Source of the DNA: Seriola aureovittata
Taxonomy: Eukaryota; Chordata; Actinopteri; Carangiformes; Carangidae
NCBI RefSeq assembly: GCF_021018895.1
Contig: NC_079373.1
Location: 11,504,501 to 11,568,500, forward strand
Direction: 5' to 3'
DNA length: 64,000 nt
Part shown: piece after piece, positions 1-34,169 of the stretch
How positions within the stretch are numbered: position 1 is the stretch's first letter
How the letters are laid out: every line of letters starts with the position of its first letter
Notes under the pieces: model-generated
Told to the model about the DNA's origin: nothing
What the model saw: only the letters and a program-made list of their open reading frames with translations
Database searches by the model: none
Translations under genes and position numbers: made by a program

Positions 1-61
1 GTGTGAGTGTTTGTGTTGAGAGTGTGGATGCACGATGGTGATGCTGCTCACCTTCCTGCAG

Positions 62-112
62 TGGATAGAGCAACATCCCAAACTCAATCAGCAAACTCAA
101 TCAGCGCTGTAA
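62..112 (+). other. Possible last coding exon of an upstream gene (weak)
   Basis: A pyrimidine-rich stretch ending in CAG at 59-61 resembles a splice acceptor. It is followed by 16 open codons and a TAA at 110-112, and an AATAAA lies at 190-195. Together these could be the end of a gene entering from the left. In human the gene before MYRF is DAGLA, but I do not recognise the short peptide as its tail. A second frame is also open for 26 codons or so, so the reading frame is uncertain. This is inference from splice-like context only. Confidence 0.25.
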
Positions 113-3100
113 AATATAAGGTAGCCAACTGTAAATCCTGAGATACTTTATGGCAGTGTTTCCAACCTTTTCTAGCTATAACCCCTAACAATAAAGCTGT
201 ATAGCCTACTGTAGACTAGTTGAATCATCTCGTTATGGCCTTAGTGTGGAGATGATTTCTGGCCAGTTCAACCAAAGTGTTTTGTCCTTTTCTTTTTTTT
301 TCTTTTACAGCTTGGTAGAAGTATTTTTATTGGCTGAATAGGTAGAGGTGTATTTCAAAAGACATAAGCAAAAACTACAGAACAGTTAGAAAAGCAAACA
401 TAATTTGCAGAAATAATTTTTCCTTTCTTGTGATTTCTGACTTTATATGCGATGCCTCAGGTGCCATAACCAACATTTACAGTTTGGCAATAAAATAGAC
501 ATTTCAAAAATGCTGTTTATGATTTACAAATGCAATCAGAAATACACAGCCGATTACATCACAGTGCTTCAGTGTTTCACTTTGTGCAGCAAAGTATAGT
601 GACTGGTCTAAACTAGTTGGATTCAACAGGGTGAATGAAAGAGGAGCAACAGTGTGGAACAGTGCCCAGGTTTCAATGTCACTGGCTGCTTAGACTGACC
701 ACTCTTTGTCCAGCTGTCCCTGCAAAGAAAATCACCAAGATAATGCAGTCGCACTCCTGTGGGTATATTATACTGTATAAACAACCACTACAATAATCAA
801 AATGTGTTATTATACAAGGGAATATGTAAATGTTTGACCTGCAGTGAGCGAAATGCACAAGTGTTTGTATGCTCGGCTGTTGCTCTAGCACAGGCACTCT
901 GAAATGTGATTTGTTTTGAAAGCGGTTGCCTTGGAAACCTTATCACTGGGTTTGATCATTAACTTAACCTGTCAGTGCTGAGAAATCACCTATTTTAAGA
1001 ATGTGGGGAAGGAAATGATGAAGAGTTAACAACACTGAAAAAGTGCTCTGAGATCTTCACCTGATGTGCTGAGGGTCAGTGCGGATCTGGCATCAAATAT
1101 GTACAGTTAAAGTTTAAAGAGGCCAAACTCAAACATTCATTCTCAATTCCTGATTTCTACAGGTACCGCTGAGTCTGTGTCATGTAGTTAGAATTGCCTT
1201 GTTGTGGTATGTTAATAGAGGACTGGTGAGAAGTGATATGATGTGTGATGTGCACATGTACACAAGCGTGACCAGAGTCCATTTGACTTGAGTATAAATT
1301 TCTACAGACATGCCGTGTCATTTCAAAGCACTGGAAAACAAATGTCTTTGAGCGCTACACCTACAGTTGCCACTATTTTATCAAAACAATTCTGCCCCCT
1401 ACTGGAGAAAAACTGAACAAACACAAAACTTAATATATATGGTACAAATAATCAATAGTAACACAAATACAGATTTTGTCGTTAACACATTTAGAGGAAA
1501 ATAAACGGAAGAAAGTCAGGAAATATCGAACAAATTTATTTACATTTTCCCTCTTTATCACAGTGAGTTCCCAGAGAAATACTTAGCACAACTGTCTCAT
1601 TAGTATCATACAAACTGTGTCAAACAAAGGTAAAAAAAAACCTGGCCAAATAAACAGGCATAAAATGTTACATGTTACTTTTCAGTTTCTGTGTGAAACA
1701 GTGTGATGTTGGGATTTCAGCTGTGACATACAAGATGACGATGAAGAGAAGGTTTTCTTCATGAGTAGATCCTGAAAGAGACAAAGGAAGAACACATAAG
1801 CATCTTTTATTACATTAAACTGTTCCTTAACAAACACAAGATGCATTTGTGAAACAATGTTAAGTTGAACAATAATCAATCTTGCATACAGCTTGATTGT
1901 TAAGATCTGACAGTTTTTCATAAATCTGCATCCAGATTGATTTATACATTCATTCCAACCATCTGAATATACAGTATCCAGCTTTTCAGAATAAGAGATT
2001 GGATTTATCGTGGGAGGAAAATTGTGACGTGATGTGACGACATTGTACAAGGTATACAGTGTCACTTGAATGATTGTTACCCATATCAATAATTCAGACA
2101 AGTCCTAAAGGGAACCGGGTCTTACTTCATTCATGAACAAAGGCAGCAATGAAAAGAAAGCTCAGAGCAGTCAGGTCTTTCAAAACATGTACAGTACATG
2201 AGATGCTAATTACCTTGACGTATCTTGTCAATCAAGATAAATGGAGCCTAAAATGTAGGCCAGTCTCGTCACCTGATAGTTATGTAATTAACCATCCTAT
2301 TTATGTTGACATGCAGCCGTGTCAAATATGATTGTGAATACATAATCAACAAAAGCTTCTTCATCTATAATGACTGGTGCGCTTTCATAGCTGCAATAAC
2401 AACAACTGAAAGTGGAACCAACAAGCTGAGCTGGCCCATGCACGCAGATGGTCATTATTGTGCTCCAGCAGGAAGTCGATTGAAAGCAGATTATTTGTCT
2501 TCATCACAATGAGGTAAATCAGAACGTACTGAAGCTCTGGCTCTCTGTCAGGTTGCCCTTCTTACCTGCAGACATGAGCCAGACTCACAGGGCCAAAGAC
2601 TTTGTTTTACATTATAGTTGAATCTGTAGACAACTCGTGGTTTTAAAAAAACAACTTTCAGAGACTTTATCAAAATAGGTTTTGTTACTGTGAAAAATCT
2701 GCTTGTGTTTTCTGCGTCTATGCTGCGATTAAGAATCAGTCAGGACACGTTTGAAAGCTGCTGGGATGTCTGAATTATGTATGCCACTCCACTTAAGAAG
2801 CAAAGTACAAAAAGTCCTTCAGCTGCTAATCTGCGTTATAAACTGCTGCATGTTTGTTATTTAAGTTTGAGGCAAGAGGAAGCACTGTATATAGCAGAAA
2901 CTCCCCCTTTATTATTTATCTGTCTGTCACTGAGCCTAATTTATGTTTTTATGTGTATAGAAATTCATTTACGGTATTTATTTGTTCTTCTATGCAGCAG
3001 GCAAGCCTTCCATAACTGAGTATTCATGTTTTTTTTCCATTATGGTTTATTATCTGCAATGTTATTTGTCTTTACTCTTCCTCTTTATTTTGATAATTTT

Positions 3101-4130
3101 ATCGCTATATAAATACACCTTCCCATTCCTGCGAATGAGCCAGTGGTCTCAGACTTCTGGACCCCACTGCACACATCTACATTGATCCTGCTCTCTTGCT
3201 GTTTTGCTTTTATATGTTTGAAATTAATGAAAATAAAATAGAAAATATGTATTTCATTTTTCCCCTACACCTCAATGAAGCGGTGGAAGTATATTCACAT
3301 GCTGTATCTCGTGTATTTGTGTACTTATAATTACATTTATGGAATCAACTTACATCACGTGCATATGACATGCATTATTAGCATGTTAAGAGTATATAAC
3401 TCATATGCAGACACTGGCATGGTGCTTTGTACATCTCTTTTTTATTTTGAAGATGTTGTATCAGAAGCGCAGAGATCTACGCTGAAGAGGCAGCATGTGA
3501 TGAAAGCTTGCTTTAAACGCAATCATGCTTCAGCAGGTGACTGTTCTCTCACTGGAGAGGAGATGGAGGAACTGACATCACAGAGCAGAGCGTCAGCGGG
3601 GGACGACACCCCCTATAGGTGCACTACATCAAAGCACCTGGGAGAGTGTAACATGTCCAGCACTCACTCTTTCTGATGATGGAGCCGAGACTGATCATGA
3701 GATAGTGGAAGGGAAGAGGAAGAGGCTGGGAAAGTAACATTAACAGTAACAGATGAGAGCTGGGTGAAGAGTTCACCACCAGAGACACAAAGTACATCTT
3801 TCTTCTTTTCTTTTCTTTTTTTGTTCTTCTGACGAGGCTGTACTTTGAGGTTTGCGTCTCAGGTTTGCTCAATCGAATTAAATGAAATAAAAAAGGATAC
3901 CTGAGTTCTCACGATGACAGACCTTTCAACAGAGGTAGATTTACTAAGTTATAATTTACATAGCCTTAGTTAAATCTCACTGTTAAAACATGGCTTACAA
4001 ATCAACAGAATAAATCAATGTTTCTTTTATAGTAAGGATCAAATGCGTAATGTGAGAGATTACTATGAACCCATGGAGTATTAACACCAGACTCTGCAGC
4101 CTGCCTCGGCTCCTTTTGGGCTGGAAACCC

Positions 4131-4182
4131 CACTCTAATACACTCTAATACACTCTAATACACTCCAATTCACTCTAATTCA
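4131..4182. repeat. 10-bp tandem repeat (minisatellite)
   Basis: Five head-to-tail units of cactctaata or a one- to two-base variant (cactccaatt, cactctaatt). The first three units are identical and the last two have drifted. Confidence 0.85.
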
Positions 4183-5482
4183 CCTTGTTTCCAGCAGCAG
4201 CAATAGTAGGCGACTGTTTTCAGCAAAAAAAAAAAAAAAAGACCAAAGCAGAGACAAATGGAGAATAAATATTTCTTTCAGCATGTGAATGAAATTATAT
4301 TGTTTGCTACATATCTGCTGGAGATGTAAACAGAATAAACTGTTTGGTAAAATGTTGGTCATAACAACTTTGTAAAGTGATAGTGTGTTGATTTTTTTTT
4401 TCAGCTTGTTCAGGCCAAAAAATAAATTAGTGCAGCTTTGAACAATGTCTAATGGACTGCCTCATGGTAAGTGGCAATGACATGACATTAGTCCGATCAC
4501 ACGATGTGTCTGCTAAGAGATACATTTCTGATATACTGTACCAGGACACAATTTGACACATGTATTAGCACTTCGTATTTTTCAAATGATGACTTGAGCC
4601 TTTATTATTTTCTCAGGAGGACGTCGCTTGACTGACATTTATTCCCTGGACTTTACGAACCTGAACCTGATCTTAATGCTAACATTCAACAATTCACCTT
4701 GTGGAGATTTCTGTCCCAAATAGGAAGTGAGTCCCCGTAGTGTGACTTTGAGAACAGGGTTTATATTCACACAACGCGTAAGACTATAGTACAAGTACGT
4801 TACACACTCATGCACACACACTCATGCACATGCAGTTACAGAGCTATATGAGATAAGAAATACAGAATACCAAAATGAACTGCTTTAACATAGCCAGCTG
4901 TTTCATTGTCCCCTGCAGCCTCTATCTGTTTCTCTTTCTTGCTTGTCCTCTGAAACAATCTGCATAGTGTGGCTGAAAGAACGGAGGCGTTGTTTGGGTT
5001 GAATGGAGGAAAAGCTGAGGGGTGGAGGGGTGCAGAGAGAGATGCTCCAGCTGTGGGGGAACAAGACAACACAACAGCATCTCACATGTGGGTGAGAGGG
5101 GTGGAAGCGGGGGGTGGGCGTCCAGGCTGTGGGGGCTGCACACAGTGGCATTGTTATAAGGGGGGGTGGGATGCAGCTGATAAGGTTGAGAGAAATGGAT
5201 CATTCCCTCAAATCCTCCCCTTGGGAAGCCTTGACACAAAACACTCCTGTGGTTGTTTAAGCTGGAGGAATTCGAAAGGGCCCCACATACGTTTTTTAAA
5301 TCACAACTTTTGCTTTAGTTCAAGGTTTCACAAATAGTTTTAGTAGATCAGGCAGAGAGGATGTTTTTATCTTAAGGATCGTGCATCATGCACTGATGAA
5401 TTGAAGTGTTAACAATGCAGCCTCACTCTATAGCTCTACTGTATTCTGTTTTAGTTAAGGGCAAGTGTTTTCATGAATTACA

Positions 5483-5663
5483 AGTCAAGTCAATTTCATT
5501 ATCAACATTTTCCTCAATCAGTTCAGCACCCAATTTCCTCAGACTCTCTCTCAGGATCAGAAAATAAAATCAGTGTACTGTACATAAAACTTCACTAAAA
5601 AAGAAGAAAGGGGAGAAACCTCAGGGAGAGCAGCAGAGGCAGGATCCCTCCTCCCTGGATGGA
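5483..5663. repeat. Dispersed percomorph repeat fragment
   Basis: Contains the signatures agtcaatttcatta and gaaacctcagggagagcagc followed by a ggatccctc segment. I recognise these from a common fish interspersed repeat, but cannot name the family without a library search. Confidence 0.55.
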
Positions 5664-5782
5664 AAGACAAAGTGTATTTGAGCCCAAATCTCATATTTCA
5701 GCTGCTTTGTTTCAGAGCATGATAGGCTAATACATTTATCCTGATAAAAATGTATTGACCAAACTGTAGGCCCATAGGAGAA

Positions 5783-6059
5783 TGACTGCAACCAAAGGAT
5801 AATTAAGAAATATCTACCAGTTATCTTCTTGATTGATCCTTTTGTCTATAAAAGTGAAAAACCCTCAAAATCTTCCAGAGCCCAAAGTGATGTCTTCAGA
5901 TCCTACTCGATTTAGCTGACTGACAATGAAAAACCCAAACATATTTTATTAACTATTGTGAATGAAAACGAAGCTGGAAACTGGGGAAATTGACTAAAAG
6001 TAATTTTTTGCTCTCTGAAATGAACTGAAATTATGAATAGATTAATCGTTGCAACTCTT
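5783..6059. repeat. AT-rich dispersed repeat, copy 1
   Basis: Shows the family landmarks: a gactgcaac-type start, the internal block cccaaagtgatgtcttc, and an end of gattaatcgttgcaac. The ends are related as inverted repeats. At least eight further full or partial copies lie in the window (see 9,378, 29,306, 37,205, 38,373, 43,687, 50,830, 55,953 and 61,519). It ends only about 750 bases before the myrf start codon. Confidence 0.7.
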
Positions 6060-6811
6060 CCCACGCGGAAAAAGCACATAATACATTAAGCTGTGTAAGG
6101 TCAGTGTAAACCAATCGAACGCGGCGGCTCAGTGCGTCCCTACAGAAACTTGAAGCGTGTGTTGTGTGCGGGGATCTTCGCAGCAGCCTGGCGCACATCC
6201 CTCACCTGCCTCAGCTCCTCTCCTCCGACTCTCAGCTGCTCACATCCTGTCTGAGAGGGAGAGGCGCAGGAGGAAGAGAGGCAACTCAAGAGCCTCGGGG
6301 GTCAAGTTTAAACAACTTTAACCCACACTTTTTTTATACATATATTCCATATTTTCCTTCGATTTTTTAAAATCATTTTCGCACAGGCTGATGATTCTTT
6401 TTGAGAGAGGAAACCAAAGTTTATTATGAAGCTTGTGGGCGCTGAAGTGAACGTGCGCCTGAAGGGAAATGTGTTGATGTTGTTCTTCTATGGATTTTTG
6501 TTGGCACCTTAATTTAAAAAAAACAAAACAAAACAAAAAAAACACACTTGTGACTTTAGTTTTAAAGTTAAAGCCTGAACCGTAGCGTCACTGGAGGCGT
6601 TTGGCCATAAGGGACGTGAATCCAGCGCCAAGTTGCTGAGCAGGAGAAAGGACTAGTTCTTCGTGAGCGGTGGATTTATGTAAAATAAAGAAAACTCACG
6701 ACGATTATAATCTGGATTCCGTGATGTATATGTGAAAGTTTCCCCGATCCGAATTGATTTCGTTCGGACAAGGGGAGACTTTCATGGATTTTTTATGTGG
6801 GACCCGCTAGG
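6060..6811 (+). promoter_or_regulatory. myrf: Putative myrf promoter and 5' untranslated region
   Basis: Local sequence becomes richer in G, C and CpG from about 6,115 (gcggcggctc, acgtgcgcc, gcgtcactggaggcg) than the AT-rich flanks, and leads directly to the myrf ATG at 6,812. I place the promoter and leader here by position and composition. The transcription start cannot be fixed from sequence. Confidence 0.5.
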
Positions 6812-25513
<18,702 letters not shown>

Positions 25514-27581
25514 GGAGGAAGACGATGTGTCCCAGGTGCCTTTAAATACGCCACATTTCTCCTTTGTGGTTCCATTTATACGCTGTTGTGATGGGAAAGG
25601 GTTTTGTCTCATTCTTGTACATTGTTTTTAAAGAGATTTAATACAGAACAAACTATATACCACTGTCCCCACTGTAATCCCCTCCATATGTATATGCATT
25701 AAGACATCTCTTTTTGCTGTGATCACTGGAGTTTCAAACACTGTTTAAGTTTCTTTTTTTATTTCTGTCACTGAAAATGTTTTAGATCGTTGTAATTGAC
25801 GACTGTGTTGTGTCACTGTTAACTGCTATTGTGAAAGTAACGCCCATGAGTTTATAGCTCACTTTATTACTGATCACTATGTCTTCCATACTTAATATAA
25901 GCCATAATTACTTTTTTAGCAGAATTCATGTTTCTAAATCAAGTCCAGGCTAAGATACTGTAGATGACACCGCACACATTTTTTGTTTCATTTTGTAATA
26001 CTATGAGTCTATATGTACACTGAAACCAGTGTCAACTGAAAACAAAAACACTTTTCAATAGTTTTATACACTGGAGCGAAGATCATTGGCTTCTGCTGAA
26101 GGCCTCAGTGAATGGTTGCAACTCACATCGAAAATATACCTCAGTAGTGTACACTGGCAAATCCTGGGTCTCTACAGTGGAGCTTTGTGTTTGAGACTGC
26201 TGCAGTCTGCCAGACTGTCTGCTGTCTCCTCATGCAGCATCTGACTCAACACTGTACAGAGAGGAAAATACTGTGCAGTATTTCTATCTCGATTGTGACA
26301 TTGAATGAAATATCAAATTGTTTTATAAAATGTTCATGCAAATGCATCAAACTAAAAAAGAAAATCCTCATGACCACTCCTTAAATGAAGGTGTCCATAT
26401 CAGCAGATTCACTGGATAACGTGATAAGACTGGATGAGTAAACAAATCACTGGAAATCAAAGTGTAGAAACACTGACAGCTCTTAGCATCTGATAATGGA
26501 CATGCAACAAGTCCAACACTGACAATATTTCAAGAAACACTGGAATGGCTTACACTGTATTTTGCTAACTGGACAGAATGCTGGTAAGGCAATAGATGGC
26601 ATATATCATTTCAGGTGCACGCCCAATCATTTCTCTAAAATGATACATCTCAGCTCACAGGTAAACACAATGTAATTGCATTTATATACGCACACTGCAG
26701 AGATAAAATTGGATATTATACACTGGACATTTTCATATATTTCTCTGGATGTTTTTGAATACTTTTCCTGTGCCTATACAATTAAGAGTATGCAGTGATA
26801 ACTCTTTTGATATAACTGAATTGTATAATGTTTTCCTTTCTGTTATTATTTCTTGTTTTAAAAGCATTCCTCACATACTTACACCACCATGCTTTTGTTG
26901 CTTTTGTCAAAATTAGTTTTTAAATACATATTCCATATGTGTCTGTATTCAGAACAAAAAAACACAATAGTGTATCTCAAATGTAAAATCAATATTATAA
27001 GGAATATAGGAAAAACAGCCATCTGACAAAAGTTTATGGAATTTATCATAATATGAAGACACTGTGTAATGTTTTTAGTATAATTATTATTACTTAAGTG
27101 GGTATAGTGTTGTATTTTAGCTTATTTATAAAGCACCAGCTAGCATAATGAAACCACTGTAGCACTTTTTGCACTGTATATATGAACTGCTCACTGCTCT
27201 ATCCAGTGCACCAGACTGGTTTCAAATACTCTGGTAGAACTGCATTACATGTAACTGTATAGCTTCATTTTGTTACTACCACTGCTCCTTTTTATCCAAT
27301 GTGTTTTATCAAATTGTTTTTATAGTTGATATTTTTTGGTTGTTGTATTGTCAATAATATATTAACTTTTAGCTATTGGAGCCCAGAAACGATTGATAAG
27401 CATGAAAACACACACAAATACATTTCTAATTTTAGCACTGTTTGTTAAGAGAAAATGCCATAACATTGCAACTTGTTGCATACTTTAATATCACTACTTT
27501 TTACTTTTTAGCTCATTTTATCATTACATTTTCAATGCCTTTTGTCAAAATTATGCTGTAATACTATGAATGCATGCAGTA

Positions 27582-27587
27582 AATAAA
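27582..27587 (+). terminator. myrf: Polyadenylation signal AATAAA, probably myrf
   Basis: The hexamer is followed by a T/GT-rich stretch (tttgtgattgaattttgtgt), as expected for a cleavage site. It lies about 2.07 kb after the myrf stop codon and before the tmem258 promoter region. Confidence 0.65.
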
Positions 27588-28164
27588 TTTGTGATTGAAT
27601 TTTGTGTCCTGTTTGATTGTCCAACTGCTCTGAGCTGAGAAGTGGTTAGTTGCTCATTCCGTCCATTAGATGGCAGCCAAAGATTCATTGACAATACCAA
27701 AGAAAGTACAGATGCCCAGAATTTGGCCTGTTAGGTTATAAAAAAAGTTCACCACCACCAAACAGTAAGCTTTAACAAGCAAGTGATTATGGCCTGGCAT
27801 GTGGAGATTTTAGACATACGTAGTGTAAAGTCTATGAGTTAGAACATTTCCAGTCCAGAATAAAGAGTCCAGTGGTAGAATTTAACATTTCTCTACTGTG
27901 AGGACTAGCTGTGTTCTCCATGTAATTATTCTGATAATTAACTAAGATAAGATAACTAAGATAACTAATAACAAAACAAGACATTCCAAGGTGTCACTAT
28001 GGGCTCTGGATAAGTATTAATTGTGAATTGTGAGTTTCCCCACTATTTACAAGATCAATCAAAAAATTTAAAAAATAATCATTAGTTGCCTCTTTACATA
28101 AAATGAATAAAAATTAGCTCCACCTTGACCAGCTGCTTACACATGAATGCATCATGCATTGAGT

Positions 28165-28311
28165 AAGCTACTTCTACTTGACTACTTTAAGTACATTTCC
28201 CCAGATATACTTACATACTTTTAATAAGTAATATATTTTGATGCATGACTTTTATTTGCAATATTTTTAAATGCGAGTTCTTCTGATCTGACTACTTCTT
28301 CCACCAGTGGA
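28165..28311. repeat. Dispersed percomorph repeat fragment
   Basis: Includes actactttaagtacatttcc and ends acttcttccaccagtgg, the hallmark end of a widespread fish repeat rich in ACTT/AAGT steps. A related, longer copy lies at 57,885-58,292. Confidence 0.6.
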
Positions 28312-28468
28312 GATTTCCACGCAGCCTGAGCCTGACAAACAAAACTGAGGGTAGCAATGGCCAACATAGTGACGTAAAGCATACGTCAGCACGACACCAG
28401 GAAGGAATAGACAGTACGTGGCCTTATCATCTTGGACCATAGAAGCAGGAGCTCCGCTTCATTACAAA

Positions 28469-31077
<2,609 letters not shown>

Positions 31078-32355
31078 AGGTACATTTAAAATTATGTTAC
31101 AGTCTAATGGTTTTTATTTTGAATCACTGAAACAGTTTTGTAGTTGTTAACTGCGTTCTCTCTCTCGTTTTGCTGCAGTTTCGGGTGACTGACTTATAAT
31201 AATAATGACACATTCCAGTGGAACGAAGGACATCACACACAACACAAAATGGATTTTGGATTTAATTGGACTGCACTGACATTGTGGGATCTTATGGACT
31301 CTGGTTTTGTTTTCACAAGTAAAGGGGATTTGTACAACTTTTGGTGTCTTTCTTTTCTTTACCATGATTGCTGCAATGATAAATAGTTATCATTATCTCA
31401 TTGATTTTATTGGTTATGTAAAATGTTGATTAACAGTTTTATTGAGACCAGACCCAAAGTGTACTGCAACTTAACCTGTTGGGTGCTTTAGGACAGAAGA
31501 TTTATTTTGTCGCGCTATAGACTATTTATGGTGCGTTTCACTAGTGGCGCCTAAAACCTCAATCCCTGATTAATCTTCGTGTTAAAAATAGAGCAGCCTG
31601 TTTCACCTTGTCTCCAGGATAATACTGGCTACCCCCGAGATGAAGGATTACACCGGGATTACAGAAGGATTATTTAATAAAAACAGCAGTAAACACGATT
31701 CAAAGATCCTCACTCAAAGACAGGAGGAAATGAAAATTGGCTTATTAAAATATGAATCATGTAAACAGCACATACTAATCTTATATAAGGCAAAATAGGG
31801 AATAACCTTTCCAACAAAGCAATTTTACTACATGTAGTTCTACCAATTATTATACATAAAAATAGATAAAAGCAAACTAATGCCATGGAAGGCAATACCT
31901 GAACAGAGCTCCTCTAAACATCTGACATTCTTTCAATGTGTTGCGTTCTGTCTACAACTCAAATTGAATTACAAAGGCCACATAGATTAACAGACTCAAT
32001 CCAGATTAAAACAATAACACAAGCCATGGTTGGTTTACCTGCCACTGTAGTGTAAACCATTTAACTGGCTGTTCGCTTGGCTATGAAGAGCCAGTAAACA
32101 CAAACTGTGGTTGAGACTTTGCTTCATCCTCTTTATCTGATAGTGAGTTCCGTCAGTGTTCAACATCAGCCCATTGCTTTGTTTTGTGTGTGTAATAGTG
32201 TCAGGCTTTCCAAGTGTCAATTATGAAAAAAATCTTAGAAAATAGTTCAAAGTTCAGAATAGCTCATGATGATCAATGTTGCAATGTTGTCAGGGAACCG
32301 GGGGGGGGGCTTTCTTGGCAGATCTTTTTAATTCTCTTTCAGAATTGTCCTTTCT
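31078..32355. other. Convergent 3' region between tmem258 and tmem138
   Basis: Holds the tmem258 3'UTR, probably with a small intron (about 31,080-31,179), and the tmem138 3'UTR from the right. An AATAAA on the + strand at 31676-31681 could serve tmem258. I see no coding segment. Confidence 0.6.
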
Positions 32356-34169
32356 TCACTGACGAGCTCTGGCAAAGGCATCACGCAGCCACAGAGAGTC
32401 CTCATACAGCCTCGGGTCTCCCATATACTCGGCTGTGCGCTTATATAAGTAGTAATATAACACTGCCGCTGTTAACAGAAAGAACAGTTACTCAATGACG
32501 ACACAGAAAATGGATTAGTCGTGATGTAAAATGTACCACTGCATTAATCCACCAATTACCTGTTCTCTGGAAAACAAAAAGAGCTTGAAGACCATCTGTC
32601 CAAACAAAGCGGTTTGAATCAAGCCACCTAAGGTTCTAAAAAAAACAAGAAATTCTCATCAGGTACAGGTTATATGAATTAACATTGTGCACTCACTCAC
32701 TAAGAAAGTACAGATTTATACATGGAAAGTATCATTTTCATCAATATTTCACTTAGAAACAATAACATGTTCGGCTTAAGTTAGTTTTAGCACAGAGTTG
32801 ATATGCAGCTGTCAGTGATGGTGTGATGGTGTGATGGAGCGTACCAGCACCCAGCAGTGGAAGCAGATGCTGAGTGTCAGGTAAAGAGCAGAGAATATCA
32901 GCAGAGTCCTGAATCTCTCCAGCAACAGAGACACTAGGCCAACCTGGAACACGTAGGTGTTGAACATCATCAGCAGGATGATGATCACGTTGAATAAGAT
33001 GGAAATGTCCTGGATTCTGTAAACACACATTATACTGGTTTATTTTTCATATTGGTCTCTGATGGAGTGAGCAGTATGGGCCTTCAATTAAGTTATCCAT
33101 ACAGAAAAATGTCCACAAAGTGTCAACAAAATACACATGACCATGTAGAGTGTTTTTTCAATAAAGGTGATAGAGTAAGATATTAATATAGACCCTGTAT
33201 GAATATTGATTACTCAGAAATGAAGGAGTGCTGGTTATTACAAGGCTTCATTCACTAACTGGGCCATTTAGTAATGATTAAAAGTCCAATGTCTTTGAAG
33301 CCAAAACTCTTTGCTAAATCTAAAAGGACATGACTTGTTCTCTCAAATAGAGGGACATTTGCCTGTGATAGATTTAATTGTTGCCAACCAAGTAATGAAT
33401 GAAGACTAACCACTGAATAAGACTCTGTAACAAAGAGGTGTTGCCTCTGTATTTTCCAGGTATACACACTGGAAATTGTGATGGGATATAAACGGTTGGT
33501 GATCATATCCGATATCCTCGTAAGCATCTGAATAATGTAAATCTCTCTCTAGATTAGTTCATTAATCTGCTGATTTAAGAGAACAGCGTGTCCATAATAT
33601 AGATTGAATGAATTGAGTAATCAATATATAATCACCAATAAGAGCTATTTCCAGCCTTAAACATTTAGTTTCAACCCAAAACTAAATATGTCTAAGGTTA
33701 GAAGCTAACAACCATCATTTCGTTACGGATTAATTAGATTGGTAATCAATCAATTTATTTTATGAATTATCAAGAATGGTAAAAAAAAAAAAAAGAATGT
33801 TCCAGTTGATAATGATATGACATATGAAACATATAATAATATGACTTGAAGAAAAGAAAGCAAATCTGCATGTCTGAAGATGCAGACAGTGTTTGGTATT
33901 TTTACCTGATAATGACATGAATAACTTGTTGTTTTTTTTTTTTTTAAATCAATCAACTGGAATCAATCCACTTCCAGTTGATGGACTAATGACTGATTGA
34001 TAAATTAACTGATCTCTTCAGTATGTAGTTTAGTGACTTACATGAAAAGCACTAGCTGGATGACAGGCGCTCCCCTCAGAAGTTCACTGAAGGAGTTGAC
34101 AAAGAGGTCGTAGGCCAACAGTGTTAGCTGGATCAGCAGCACCAGCGAGTAGTTACCAGTCTGAAGCAT
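32356..34169 (-). CDS. tmem138: Transmembrane protein 138 (ciliary/transition-zone protein)
   Basis: A four-span membrane protein needed for normal cilia; the human gene is mutated in Joubert syndrome. Exons in transcript order: 34169-34042, 33016-32845, 32635-32560 and 32468-32356 (489 bases, 162 aa, the human length). Visible family segments are [20 protein letters not shown], then [56 protein letters not shown], and the tail [20 protein letters not shown]. All junctions are GT-AG and in phase. A non-coding first exon with donor GTAAGTAA probably ends at about 35,202 on this strand. Downstream it converges on tmem258, and upstream it is head-to-head with the cracr2b-like gene. Confidence 0.96.

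Larger units (their letters stand above)
113..6060. other. Intergenic region upstream of myrf
   Basis: No reading frame here has exon-like borders or recognisable protein similarity. The stretch holds AT-rich sequence, a 10-base minisatellite near 4,131, a G-rich segment at 4,975-5,190 with several CAGCTG E-boxes, and two dispersed repeat copies (5,483-5,663 and 5,783-6,059). Enhancers for myrf could lie here, but none can be proven from the sequence alone. Confidence 0.6.
25514..28468. other. myrf 3'UTR and myrf-tmem258 spacer
   Basis: From the myrf TGA at 25,511 to about 27,600 the sequence is AT-rich without coding signs and ends at AATAAA (27,582-27,587), so I read it as one long 3'UTR. 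The rest, to the tmem258 ATG, holds a dispersed repeat fragment (28,165-28,311) and the presumed tmem258 promoter. Confidence 0.65.

Noticed and set aside
1682..2101. 139-codon open frame on the minus strand upstream of myrf
   Set aside because: AT-rich sequence with no recognisable domain, no exon-like borders and no codon pattern unlike its surroundings.
3275..3676. 133-codon plus-strand frame ending near 3,676
   Set aside because: Low-complexity start, no recognisable family, no acceptor or donor context. The last third looks more protein-like, but not enough to call.
4903..5337. Overlapping open frames of 80-122 codons on both strands
   Set aside because: They arise from the G-rich composition of this segment, which has few stop codons. 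No similarity or splice context supports a gene.
31078..32355. Search for fen1 or fads genes after tmem258
   Set aside because: No frame in this interval resembles either. The next gene is tmem138 on the opposite strand.
32753..33028. Alternative minus-strand frame of 91 codons at tmem138
   Set aside because: It overlaps tmem138 exon 2 in another frame. The real frame is fixed by the conserved protein and splice phases.
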